A stretch of DNA of 64,000 nucleotides from the NCBI RefSeq assembly GCF_014190915.1, contig NZ_JACHVU010000003.1, positions 434,001 through 498,000 on the forward strand. Reading direction: 5' to 3'. Origin of the DNA: Mycolicibacterium iranicum. GTDB taxonomy: Bacteria > Actinomycetota > Actinomycetes > Mycobacteriales > Mycobacteriaceae. The notes beneath the pieces were generated by a model. It did not search any database. It was not told the DNA's origin and worked only from the letters and a program-made list of their open reading frames with translations. Shown piece by piece: positions 35,993 to 44,796 of this stretch (position 1 is the stretch's first letter; each line of letters starts with the position of its first letter). Made by a program: the position numbers and the translations under genes.

Positions 35993-38900
35993 CCGTCGAG
36001 CTCGCCGATCAGTTCGGCGACACGGCCGACGTGGGGTTCGCGCACCACGGAATCGTGGTCGCAGTGGATGCGCACCACCGTCAGGTCACCGGTCAGCAGT
36101 TGCGCCCAGACCCGGTCGTCGTCGAGGTTGAAGCTGCTGAGCACCAACAGTGTTCGCCCGGCGTAGGGCTTGGGGCGGTGCAGTCTGCCGACCCGCACGC
36201 CGACCTCGCGCAACGCGATCACCTTCTGGTCCGCCGGGCCGTCGACGATGCCCGCCAGCGGCAACCACATCCGGTGTCGCCACAGCACCGAGCGGTCCGC
36301 GGGTTTCTGCTCGAGCAGCGTGGACCGTATTCCCGGCAGATGCCGTTCGGCTGCCTGGACCGTCCGGGGCGGCAGGAACGGGTCGAGCATCGTGACCGAC
36401 TCGACGTGGCGGCCCAGCGCCCGCAGCCGGTTGGCGACGTCGACGGCGATGAAGGCACCGAGGGAATGACCGACGAGTCGGTAAGGGCCTTCCGGTTGCA
36501 GCGCAAGCAGATCCGCGAGGTGGCGGCGTGCCGCCCGCCCCACGGTCCAGTCCGGGAATGCCCGGTTCTCCAGACCCTGGGCCTGGAACGCGACGACGGC
36601 TGTGCTGTCACCGACGCGATCGGCCAGCGGCGCGAACGTCAGCGCCGACGCACCGGCGCCGGCAAAGCAGAACAGTATGCCCCGCGTGGATTCCGACGCC
36701 GCCCGCAGGACGACCGTCGTCGGGGCCGGCCGCCGTCCGGGCGAGGCCGGGGCTCCGGCGCGGCGCGCCTCGACCGCCTCGGCGAACTGGGCCACCGTCG
36801 GGGCTCCCGCCAGGTCGGAGGTGGCCAGTTGCACCCCGTAGCGGGTGCCGACGGCGGCGATCATCTGCTGGACGTTGAGTGAATCTCCGCCCAGGGCATA
36901 GAAGTTCTCGTCCCGTCCGACCGTGTCCAGCCGCAGGGCGTCGGCCCAGGCAGCTGCGAGCTCGGACTCGAGACCGGCCCGTGGGGGCACGATGGGTCCG
37001 CGAACGGGGGCGGGCAGTGCCTGACGGTCGACCTTGCCGCGCTCGTTGCGCGGTAGGGACTGCAGCATCACGACATGCGTGGGAACCATCCAGGCGGGCA
37101 GTCGGGTGTGCAGTTGGGCGCGCACGTCGGCGACAGCAGGCGTCCGCATCCCCGGAGTCGGTGCGACATACGCTGTCAGCGTGGGTGTCTCGGCGGCCTG
37201 GTCGGCGACGACGAGCGCTTCCCTGATCCCGGTGCACTCCAGCAGGGCGGCCTCGACTTCGGCGGGTTCGACGAGGTAACCGCGGATCTTGACGGCGACA
37301 TCCGTCCGGCCGAGCACCATCAGGACACCGTCGTCGGTGAGGCGGGCGCGGTCGTTGGTCACGAAGGTGCGGCTGCCATCGGGGTTCGCGGTGAACGTGG
37401 TGGTGGCGAGTTCGGGTTTGAGGTAGCCGGCCGCGAGGTAGGGGGAGGTCACCGTCAACCGGCCGTCGTCGTCGACGGCCAGGGTCTTGTGCGGGACGGC
37501 CACACCGGCCGGGACGACGCCGCGGGGGATCTCGTCTTCGGGCCACATGTCGAAGTGCGCGATGCCCAGCGTCTCCGACGACCCCGCCCAGTTGGTGAGC
37601 ACCGCATTCGGGGCGAATACACGCGCTGCCCGGATCACGCTGCCGTACAAGGGTTCTCCAGTGGTGACGATGCGCTGGACGCCGTGCAGAACCCGGCCTC
37701 CCGCGGCGTCGGTCACCGAGTGCAGGAACGACGGCGTGCACATCACGATGTCGCAGTCCCGCAACCGGTCCAGCGCCGCCTCGGGCGTGCAGGTGCGGGG
37801 GTCGATCGCGACCACCTCGGCGCCCGAGAGCAGCGCTCCGACCAGGACGTTGAGGCCGGCGGCGAAGCTGACCGGCATGCACAGCGCGACGCGGCGGCCG
37901 TCGACGATGCCGAACCTGTCCCGGTGCAGGATCCAGTCGCTGAGCCAGGTGCCGTGGACGTGGAGCACGGCCTTGGGTTCGCCCGACGACCCCGAGGTGA
38001 ACTGGATGCTCGTCACCGACTGCAGACCGAGATCGGGTCTTGCGACCGGACGTGCCACCGTGTCGACGGGACGGTGTGTCGCCCACACCGTGTGGGTCCC
38101 GGCGAGACCGGCGACGACAGGCGCCCGTATCTCGTCGGCCACCACGGTCTGCAGACGGTAGCCCTGCTCGGCGAGGGCGTCGACGATGTGGACCATGCGG
38201 TCGTGCGGCAGGCCGGTGTCCAGGGGGACCAGCGGCGCGCCCGCGGCGAAGCTCCCGAGGACGACCGCGGCGGTGGCGGGTTCGAGGTCGGCGACGAGGG
38301 CCACCGCAGACCCGGGCTCGGCCCTGCCCGCGAGCTCGGCGGACCATCCGTTCGCGGCGGCGTGCAACGCGCCGTAGGTGATCGAGCCCCGATCGGTGTG
38401 CAGCGCGATGCAGTCGGCCTTCTCGGTCGCGACTTCCTCGAAACGTTCGGTGACGGTGCGGTATTCGATCGGTGCCGTCCGGGACAGATCCGGCCGAGGC
38501 GGGTCAGGACGCGGCGGCGGGCTCGTCGCGTCGAGCGCGTGGCCGCGGGGCGTGGCCGCCACCTTGCGCAGAAGAATCGCCGTCGGGACGGCCACCACCG
38601 CGGTGTTCAGGAGCTCGGCGGCGAGGTAGGTGTAGCCGACGGCGTTGATGCCGTAGAGGTGCGTGGTGAGGGTGACACCGCTGACCACCACGACACCCAG
38701 CAGGATCTGCGCGGCGACGGCCAGACGCAGCCGGCGCTGCAGGCGCGCGAGAGCCGTGTAGATCGTCATCAGCGCCACCGACGGCAGGGTGAGCGCCATG
38801 ATGCGGATCAGCCCGGTCCCGTGCTCGGCGTAGTGCGGACCCAGGATGCCCAGGATCAGCGGGGCGGTGACGAGCAGGGCGACACACCCCAGGACCGCCG

Positions 38901-39954
38901 CGCCGCCACACAGCGCCACGAATCGGACCGTGCACGAACGCAGGTCCGCGCCGGGGGTCGAGGCGGTGGCGATGAACGGCGCGGCGGTGGCGCCGATGAG
39001 GACACCGAGGGTGTTCACGACGAGCCAGCACATGGAGAAGTACGCGTTCATCTCGGTGCCCAGCTGAGCCACGACGATCAACGGCACCAGCAGTGGCACG
39101 GTCACCCCGACCGCGTTGATCGCGTAGGAGCTCGCGAAGAACTCGAAGAGCTCGCGGCGCGGCGGTAACACCGCAGGCCCGGTCCTGGTGGCGGTCTCGC
39201 GGCGGATCACCACGATGGCGATGACCGCGGTGATGACGGCGGCCGGCAGCACCCAGGACCACACGATGGCTGCACCGGAGGCCACGGGGATCAGCGCCGC
39301 GACCACGACGAGCTTGGCGGTCGACTGTCCGATGTTCTTGGTGGCGATCGTCCGGGCGCGGGCGAGCCCGATCAGTATCGGGTCCTGCAGTGCGTAGATG
39401 GCGAGCACGGCCACGAAGGCGGGGAACAGCAGGGCCTCGGGCCGGCTCGGGAAGAGCTGCTCGCGCGGGCCCACGACCACGAACACGGTGCCGAAGACCA
39501 GTGCCGTGCCCGCGACCAGGGTGATCCCTTGCCGCACAACGCGTGGGGTCTGCGATCCGGCCAGCGGCAGGAACCGTTCGTAGAGGCTGCCGAGACTGAA
39601 ATTGGCGAGAATGGCGATCAGGGTCGCCGAGGAAATGATCGCCGAGGCACGACCGACTTCGGCCGTGTCATATCCCCGAGCGGCGACGGTCCAGAAGACG
39701 AAACCCAACACCCCGGTCGCGGCGCTGGATGTCATTACCGCCGCGATATCAATTCCGAGCGCATTGCGCGGCAGTCTGCGGCGATGCCGTGGCGGGGACA
39801 CCGGGGCCCCTGTGGCTGCCGTCGTTGCTGAAATTGCAGTCTCGGTGTCGTTTTCGGTTCCGGCACGCATTGTGTCAACCGTTGCACCAGGTGCCACCGA
39901 CTGCGCACCCCTTACGGGGCGATCGGTGGGGCCAAAGGTGCCTGAGGGCAGCAT
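35947..39954 (-). CDS. Flippase-adenylation-carrier-thioesterase fusion protein
   Basis: A 1335-residue fusion. Residues about 66-465 are a polytopic domain with roughly 12 helices resembling polysaccharide flippases of the MOP (Wzx/MATE) superfamily. A proline-rich linker (about 478-490) follows. Residues about 500-980 are an adenylation domain (FTSGSSGEPKAV near 653-664; GRTDVAVKIRGYLVEPAE near 882-899; PRNERGKVD near 968-976). Residues about 990-1065 are a carrier domain with LGGDSL, where Ser1025 is the expected phosphopantetheine site. The rest is a thioesterase (GHSLG 1162-1166, Ser1164 nucleophile; late His in DHDSV). There is no condensation domain. The A4 region reads SFAAGLN, lacking the Asp that binds alpha-amino groups, so the substrate may not be an alpha-amino acid. 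An AGGAA precedes the ATG at 39954. Confidence 0.85.
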   Translation of the reverse strand: MLPSGTFGPTDRPVRGAQSVAPGATVDTMRAGTENDTETAISATTAATGAPVSPPRHRRRLPRNALGIDIAAVMTSSAATGVLGFVFWTVAARGYDTAEVGRASAIISSATLIAILANFSLGSLYERFLPLAGSQTPRVVRQGITLVAGTALVFGTVFVVVGPREQLFPSRPEALLFPAFVAVLAIYALQDPILIGLARARTIATKNIGQSTAKLVVVAALIPVASGAAIVWSWVLPAAVITAVIAIVVIRRETATRTGPAVLPPRRELFEFFASSYAINAVGVTVPLLVPLIVVAQLGTEMNAYFSMCWLVVNTLGVLIGATAAPFIATASTPGADLRSCTVRFVALCGGAAVLGCVALLVTAPLILGILGPHYAEHGTGLIRIMALTLPSVALMTIYTALARLQRRLRLAVAAQILLGVVVVSGVTLTTHLYGINAVGYTYLAAELLNTAVVAVPTAILLRKVAATPRGHALDATSPPPRPDPPRPDLSRTAPIEYRTVTERFEEVATEKADCIALHTDRGSITYGALHAAANGWSAELAGRAEPGSAVALVADLEPATAAVVLGSFAAGAPLVPLDTGLPHDRMVHIVDALAEQGYRLQTVVADEIRAPVVAGLAGTHTVWATHRPVDTVARPVARPDLGLQSVTSIQFTSGSSGEPKAVLHVHGTWLSDWILHRDRFGIVDGRRVALCMPVSFAAGLNVLVGALLSGAEVVAIDPRTCTPEAALDRLRDCDIVMCTPSFLHSVTDAAGGRVLHGVQRIVTTGEPLYGSVIRAARVFAPNAVLTNWAGSSETLGIAHFDMWPEDEIPRGVVPAGVAVPHKTLAVDDDGRLTVTSPYLAAGYLKPELATTTFTANPDGSRTFVTNDRARLTDDGVLMVLGRTDVAVKIRGYLVEPAEVEAALLECTGIREALVVADQAAETPTLTAYVAPTPGMRTPAVADVRAQLHTRLPAWMVPTHVVMLQSLPRNERGKVDRQALPAPVRGPIVPPRAGLESELAAAWADALRLDTVGRDENFYALGGDSLNVQQMIAAVGTRYGVQLATSDLAGAPTVAQFAEAVEARRAGAPASPGRRPAPTTVVLRAASESTRGILFCFAGAGASALTFAPLADRVGDSTAVVAFQAQGLENRAFPDWTVGRAARRHLADLLALQPEGPYRLVGHSLGAFIAVDVANRLRALGRHVESVTMLDPFLPPRTVQAAERHLPGIRSTLLEQKPADRSVLWRHRMWLPLAGIVDGPADQKVIALREVGVRVGRLHRPKPYAGRTLLVLSSFNLDDDRVWAQLLTGDLTVVRIHCDHDSVVREPHVGRVAELIGELDGQDGAGGSRTSPITP

Positions 39955-40237
39955 GCAGTGGTTCCTAGGTGCGTGAAGTCGATGCTTCCGGCACGCGAGG
40001 CATGCGCGGACGGGTCAGCAGAGGACCCTGAGAACCTGATCCTAACGGTGCGGAATGCTACTTAGGGTATCCAAACATGTGATGATGGTCATAGGCCTCG
40101 CTGTGAGTCTGCCAAAATTTGCCTGCGTTCGCTATGGTCGCTCACAGTCGCGGAACGTCTTGCCGTGACGACCGCGTTAAAAATTGCGCACTGTTGACGT
40201 GCGCGCCAATAACAAATCGATCAAGGAGTTTCGCGAC
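39955..40237. promoter_or_regulatory. Divergent promoter region between the flippase-NRPS and glycan operon
   Basis: This 283-bp gap separates two divergent transcription units and is less GC-rich than its surroundings around 40050-40140. I see AT-rich patches (TTAGGGTATCC, CCAAAATTTGCC, CGCTATGGTCG) that could hold promoters for both directions, but no confident -35/-10 pair or operator. A ribosome-binding site AAGGAG lies at 40223-40228. A shared control region would fit the idea that the two sides form one system. Confidence 0.45.
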
Positions 40238-41068
40238 GTGACGGATATTGCTCCGAATTCCGCCGTACGCGTGGGGTCCGATTTCCGCAATTTTCTGCAC
40301 GATATTCCGGGTCCGCGGCCCGGAAATTCGGACCGGCCGACGGTGACCGTCGTCCTCCCCACGCGCAACGAGGCCAGGAATCTTCCGTACGTGGCGAAGC
40401 GGATGCCACCGGTGGATCAGATCGTCGTGATCGACGGCGGTTCCGTGGACGGCACGGCCGACGTCGCGAGACAGCTGTGGCCCGGTGCGACCGTCATCGA
40501 ACAGACCCGCGCGGGCAAGGGCAATGCGTTGGCCTGCGGGTTCCTGGCCGCGACCGGCGACATCATCGTGATGATCGACGGGGACGGCTCCACGGACCCG
40601 GCCGAGATCCCGTTGTTCGTCGATGCCCTGATCAACGGGGCGGACCTCGCCAAGGGCAGCCGGTTCTCCCGCGGTGGGGGCAGCGACGACATCACCCACC
40701 TGCGGCGCATCGGCAACAAGGGGCTGAACTGGCTGGTCAACCAGCTCTTCGACACCGAGTTCAGCGACCTGTGCTACGGCTACAACGCATTCTGGCGCCG
40801 CAACCTGAGCTGCCTCGACCTGCCCTCGATCGAACTGGCCGATCCGCAGTGGGGCGACGGCTTCGAGATCGAGACCGTGATCAACGTGCGCGCGGCCAGG
40901 AGCGGCTGGGCCATCGACGAGGTGGGCAGCTTCGAGGGCAAGCGCATCTACGGCCGGAGCAACCTCAACGCCGTCACCGACGGGTTGCGCGTGCTGCGGA
41001 CGATCAGCCGTGAGCGCCGGGAGCACCGCGCCGTCAGAACCGCCGCGTTCGCCGGCCTGATGCGGTGA
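40238..41068 (+). CDS. Family 2 glycosyltransferase, dolichyl-phosphate-mannose-synthase-like
   Basis: A 276-residue GT-A enzyme without obvious membrane helices. Motifs are VVLPTRNEARNL (nucleotide-binding start), VVIDGGSVDGTADV, MIDGDGSTDPAE (the DxD metal site) and KGSRFSRGGGS, which place it near polyprenyl-phosphate sugar transferases and similar GT2 enzymes. It begins the operon: the GTG at 40238 has AAGGAG nine bases upstream, while an upstream TTG at 40184 is a poorer start. The following GT2 gene overlaps by 4 bp. The likely job is sugar transfer to a polyprenyl carrier, by inference. Confidence 0.85.
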   Translation: MTDIAPNSAVRVGSDFRNFLHDIPGPRPGNSDRPTVTVVLPTRNEARNLPYVAKRMPPVDQIVVIDGGSVDGTADVARQLWPGATVIEQTRAGKGNALACGFLAATGDIIVMIDGDGSTDPAEIPLFVDALINGADLAKGSRFSRGGGSDDITHLRRIGNKGLNWLVNQLFDTEFSDLCYGYNAFWRRNLSCLDLPSIELADPQWGDGFEIETVINVRAARSGWAIDEVGSFEGKRIYGRSNLNAVTDGLRVLRTISRERREHRAVRTAAFAGLMR

Positions 41069-42030
41069 CCGCCCCCAGCCTTCCTCTGCACGAGGCGCAC
41101 GAGGCGACGAAGTCGATCAGCGTGGTCATCTGCTGCTACACCCAGCAGCGTCGCCGGAGCCTGGCCGACGCCGCGGAGACGGCCCTGGGTCAGCTCGCGC
41201 CCGGGGACGAACTGATCTTGGTCGTCGACGGCAACGACGTTCTCTACCGCGACCTCTGCACCTCCTACGGCGAGGGGGTGACGATCACACAGAACACCTT
41301 CGACCGCGGCCTGTCCGGCGCCCGCAACACCGGGCTCGAGACGGCTTCCGGTGACGTGATCGTCTTCCTCGACGATGACGCCAGGCTGCGTCCGGCCGCA
41401 CTCGACTGTGTGCGTTCGGTTTTCGCTGACTCTGCCATCACCGCGCTCGGCGGGGCGGTGCATCCGTCCTGGGGTGCCGGTGCCCGCCCGTCGTGGTTCC
41501 CACCCGAGTTCGGCTGGGTCGTCGGCTGCGATTACCGCGGTCTGCCGTCAGACGGGGCGACCATCCGCAACCCGATCGGCGCCGCGATGGCGGTGCGACG
41601 CACCGATCTCGCCGAGGTCGGCGGGTTCTCCTCGCGGCTCGGCCGCGTCGGAACCCTGCCCACCGGGTGCGAGGAGACGATGATGGGCATCGCGTTGGCG
41701 CAACGGGATCCGTCGACCCGCATCATTCGCCGCACGTCGTTCGCGGTGTCGCACGACGTTCCCGGTGACCGCGCCACCGTCCGCTATTTCGTGCGGCGGT
41801 GCTTCCACGAAGGCCGCAGCAAGGCGATGCTCACGCGCCTCTGCGGGCACCGGTCCTCCCTGGAGAGCGAACGCGCCTACACGACGAGGACTCTGCCCTC
41901 GGGCCTGTGGCATGCCCGACGGCAGCCCGCCCGGATGCTGGCGCTGACGGGGGGCCTGCTCGTCACGGCAGCGGGCTACGCCGTCGGCCTCATCCACACC
42001 GCGCAGGCGCGAAAGGAGCCGTCATGCTGA
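41065..42030 (+). CDS. Family 2 glycosyltransferase
   Basis: A 321-residue GT2 enzyme: SISVVICCYTQQRRRSL at the start, a VVDGNDV motif, FDRGLSGARNTGLETASGD, the metal-binding FLDDDARL, and a C-terminal GCEETMMG acidic catalytic segment. Residues near the C-terminus (about 292-313) are hydrophobic (LTGGLLVTAAGYAVGLI) and may touch the membrane. The GTG start lies inside the previous stop, and the stop overlaps the next gene by 7 bp. A processive or chain-extending role is possible; the sugar is not predictable. Confidence 0.85.
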   Translation: MTAPSLPLHEAHEATKSISVVICCYTQQRRRSLADAAETALGQLAPGDELILVVDGNDVLYRDLCTSYGEGVTITQNTFDRGLSGARNTGLETASGDVIVFLDDDARLRPAALDCVRSVFADSAITALGGAVHPSWGAGARPSWFPPEFGWVVGCDYRGLPSDGATIRNPIGAAMAVRRTDLAEVGGFSSRLGRVGTLPTGCEETMMGIALAQRDPSTRIIRRTSFAVSHDVPGDRATVRYFVRRCFHEGRSKAMLTRLCGHRSSLESERAYTTRTLPSGLWHARRQPARMLALTGGLLVTAAGYAVGLIHTAQARKEPSC

Positions 42031-42695
42031 GACTTCTCGGCTGGCTGGCCAACCCGCGCGTGACCGCCTGGGCGTCGCTGTCGACGCTGCTCTTCTTCGC
42101 CGCGGAATGGGTCGTGTCGGCGACCTGGCGCGGCAACTACGGCTATCGCGAGGACCTGCTCGGCCCGCTGGGTGTCGCCTTCTGTGGGCCGGCAGGGGAG
42201 TGGCCGTGCAGCCGGCTCTATCCGGTGATGAACGTGGGGCTGGTCGTCACCGGTGTGGCGGTCGCCGTGGTCGCCGCCGGGTGGATCGTCCAGCGGGTCA
42301 CCGACCGCGGTCATGCGATCCTGCTGATGGTCGCCGGGTTCGGCTTGGCGGCCTCGGGTGTGGTCACTAACCGCGTCGACTACTCCTGGAATCTCACCGC
42401 GATCGTGACGTTCATGACGCTCGGTTCGGTGAGCGTCCTGTTCGTCGCACTGGGATCGACGGCCGCCATGTCGGTCGAACGCCGGGGCGTCGCCGTCGTG
42501 GCGGGGGTGGCGAGTCTGCTCGGCTTCCTCGCCTTCGTGGGCGGACACGACATCTTCGGGCCCGGTGGCGCGCAGCGCACTGCGGTGTACGGAGTCCTGG
42601 TGGCCGTCATCGCCCTCGGCACGGCCGGGCTGCGGCGTCCGCAGACCCCCGGCAGGCACACCGCGGGCAGTGAACTGGTCGGAAACACGCGGTGA
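42024..42695 (+). CDS. DUF998-like polytopic membrane protein
   Basis: A 223-residue protein with about six membrane helices, resembling the DUF998 family (helix-rich, with a GGHDIFGPGGAQRTAVYGVL segment near the C-terminus). Family function is unknown. A good ribosome-binding site (AAAGGAG) precedes the ATG at 42024. It overlaps the GT2 gene upstream by 7 bp and the GH16 gene downstream by 4 bp, so it belongs to the glycan operon. Confidence 0.75.
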   Translation: MLRLLGWLANPRVTAWASLSTLLFFAAEWVVSATWRGNYGYREDLLGPLGVAFCGPAGEWPCSRLYPVMNVGLVVTGVAVAVVAAGWIVQRVTDRGHAILLMVAGFGLAASGVVTNRVDYSWNLTAIVTFMTLGSVSVLFVALGSTAAMSVERRGVAVVAGVASLLGFLAFVGGHDIFGPGGAQRTAVYGVLVAVIALGTAGLRRPQTPGRHTAGSELVGNTR

Positions 42696-43519
42696 CACAG
42701 CTCTTTTCCCGTTCACGGCCGCCTCGTCTGGCCGCGCTGCTCTGCGTCGCCGTGCTGACGGCGTGCAGTCTTCCGACCACGGTCAGCCGGGCCGAGCCGG
42801 CCGGTCCGCCGGTGCTGATGTTCGAGGACTTCGACGGGCCGGCGGGCGCCCCGCTCTCGCCGCGGTGGCGCTACCAGACCGGCGGCGGCGGCTGGGGTAA
42901 CGACGAGATGCAGGTCTACACCGACGATCCCGCCAACGTGAGCCTCGACGGCGCCGGGAACCTGGCCATCACCGCCCGGGCCGATTCCGCGGATCGGATC
43001 ACCTCCGCGCGCGTGACCACCCAGGGCAGCTTCGAGTTCACCACGGGCCGGGCCGAGGCCCGCATCAAACTTCCCGCAGGCGCCGGACTGCATCCGGCGT
43101 TCTGGCTGCTCGGCAGCAACATCGACCAGGTCGGGTGGCCGGCAGCCGGCGAGATCGACGTCATCGAGACGCTGAACCTCGCCACCGAGTTCCACACCGG
43201 TGTCCATGCGCCCAGGCCGGGAACGCCCCGGGGACAGGAGGTCTCGGCGTCGGGTCCGCTACCGTTCGCGCTGGCGGGGCAGTTCCACACCTACTGGGTG
43301 AACCGGACGCCGGGCCGCATCGTGACCGGGGTCGACGACACGACACTGCTCACCGTCACCCCGGCCGACCTGGCCCCCGAGAGCCGCTGGGTGTTCGACG
43401 CCCCGTTCTTCCTGCTGCTCAACCTCGCGGTCGGCGGGAACTGGCCCGGGCCGCCGGACGCGTCCACCCCGAATCCGTCCGCCATGCTCGTCGACTGGGT
43501 GAAGGTGACGGCCCTGTGA
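42692..43519 (+). CDS. GH16-family glycoside hydrolase lipoprotein
   Basis: A 275-residue protein with a lipoprotein signal (hydrophobic LAALLCVAVLTAC; lipobox LTAC) and a GH16 beta-jellyroll domain. The catalytic signature is GEIDVIE, matching E-x-D-x-x-E, with GWGNDEMQVY and GLHPAFWLLG as other family marks. GH16 enzymes cut or transglycosylate beta-1,3/1,4 glucans, galactans and related chains. As a lipid-anchored enzyme at the cell surface it could trim or release the polymer made by the neighbouring glycosyltransferases. Overlaps: 4 bp upstream and downstream. Confidence 0.9.
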   Translation: MTQLFSRSRPPRLAALLCVAVLTACSLPTTVSRAEPAGPPVLMFEDFDGPAGAPLSPRWRYQTGGGGWGNDEMQVYTDDPANVSLDGAGNLAITARADSADRITSARVTTQGSFEFTTGRAEARIKLPAGAGLHPAFWLLGSNIDQVGWPAAGEIDVIETLNLATEFHTGVHAPRPGTPRGQEVSASGPLPFALAGQFHTYWVNRTPGRIVTGVDDTTLLTVTPADLAPESRWVFDAPFFLLLNLAVGGNWPGPPDASTPNPSAMLVDWVKVTAL

Positions 43520-44796
43520 AGCAACACGTCTCGATCGAACCCGCGATGCCGCCGCAGGCCGTTCCGACATGGGGCCACGCCCGCTGGATCGGCATGCTCG
43601 ACGTCGAGGACTTCACCCCCGAACCGGACGGATCCGTCGAATTCGTCGCCCGCCATGCGGACGGCTACCGGTGGGCGCGGGTGCTGATCCGTCGGCACAG
43701 AGTGCCGGTGGCCTTCGTGGAGGCCCCGATCGACGGTGACACGGTGCGCCTGCAGATTCCGTCCGCTGCCGACATCGACGAACCGGTGCCTGCCGTATCA
43801 CCGCCCGTGTCGGTCGTGCTGTGCACGAGAGATCGCCCCGACCAGCTCGCCGACGCGCTGCAATCCCTGCTCTCGCTCGACTATCCGGAGTTCGAGATCG
43901 TGGTGGTCGACAATGCGTCCCGCACGGACGCCACCGCGCAGGTCGTGGCGGCGCTGGGAGATCCGCGGGTGCGCCGGGTCTGTGAACCCGTTCCCGGGCT
44001 CTCCACCGCGAGGAACACGGGGTTGCGGGCGGCTCGTCATGCGGTGGTGGCCTTCACCGACGACGACGTCGTCGTCGACCCGCAGTGGCTGCAGGGCCTC
44101 GCCCGCGGGTTCGGCCGCGCTGCGCAGGTGACGTGTGTGTCGGGCCTGGTGCCCAGCGGCGAATTGCGGACGGCCGCACAGGCCTACTTCGACCAGCGGG
44201 TGTCCTGGGCGGAATCGTTGCGGCCGAGGGTCTACAGCATGGCCACCCCGCCGGCAGACCAGCCGCTGTTCCCGTTCCAGGTCGGCCGGTTCGGCACCGG
44301 TGCGAACTTTGCCGTCGTGCGCGACCGCATCCTGGAACTCGGGGGATTCGACGAGGCCCTCGGTGCCGGCACGCCGTCGCAGGGCGGGGAGGACCTCGAC
44401 ATCTTCTTCCGCGTCCTCACCGCGGGGGACACCCTGGCGACCGAGCCGGCGGCGATCGTGTGGCATCGGCACCGCAGCGACAACGACGCGCTGCTGAAAC
44501 AGGCCCGCGGATACGGCCTCGGCCTGGGCGCGTGGCTGACCAAGGTCGCCCTGGACGCCGCCGATCGAAGGCTCGCCGCTCGCGTCATCCGTCGCCGCTT
44601 CCGGTCGTCACTGCGGGCCGGCGCGGACTACGGCGCCATCATGGCTTCCGCGAACCGTGTGCCCAGCGGGACGTCCGATAACGTGCCGACCTCGGTCGGC
44701 CGGACCGAGGTGCTCTCGGTGCTGGCCGGGCCCCGTGCGCTGTGGCTCGGCAGACGGCAGCAGGCGCGCAACAGAGCCGGGGCGGGCCCCCGATGA
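43516..44796 (+). CDS. Family 2 glycosyltransferase with N-terminal extension
   Basis: A 426-residue protein. Residues about 1-90 are an N-terminal extra domain (PTWGHARWIGMLDVEDF), and residues about 95-330 form a GT2 domain: VSVVLCTRDRPDQLADAL, VVVDNASRTDATA, LSTARNTGLRAARH, AFTDDDVVVDPQW (metal site) and GAGTPSQGGEDLDIFFRV (acidic catalytic segment). The last about 100 residues are basic. It is the third GT of the operon and overlaps both neighbours by 4 bp. Sugar specificity is unknown. Confidence 0.85.
   Translation: MKQHVSIEPAMPPQAVPTWGHARWIGMLDVEDFTPEPDGSVEFVARHADGYRWARVLIRRHRVPVAFVEAPIDGDTVRLQIPSAADIDEPVPAVSPPVSVVLCTRDRPDQLADALQSLLSLDYPEFEIVVVDNASRTDATAQVVAALGDPRVRRVCEPVPGLSTARNTGLRAARHAVVAFTDDDVVVDPQWLQGLARGFGRAAQVTCVSGLVPSGELRTAAQAYFDQRVSWAESLRPRVYSMATPPADQPLFPFQVGRFGTGANFAVVRDRILELGGFDEALGAGTPSQGGEDLDIFFRVLTAGDTLATEPAAIVWHRHRSDNDALLKQARGYGLGLGAWLTKVALDAADRRLAARVIRRRFRSSLRAGADYGAIMASANRVPSGTSDNVPTSVGRTEVLSVLAGPRALWLGRRQQARNRAGAGPR

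Noticed and set aside
37075..39168. 697-codon plus-strand open frame inside the flippase-NRPS gene
   Set aside because: The opposite frame shows clear flippase, adenylation and carrier motifs; this one shows none.
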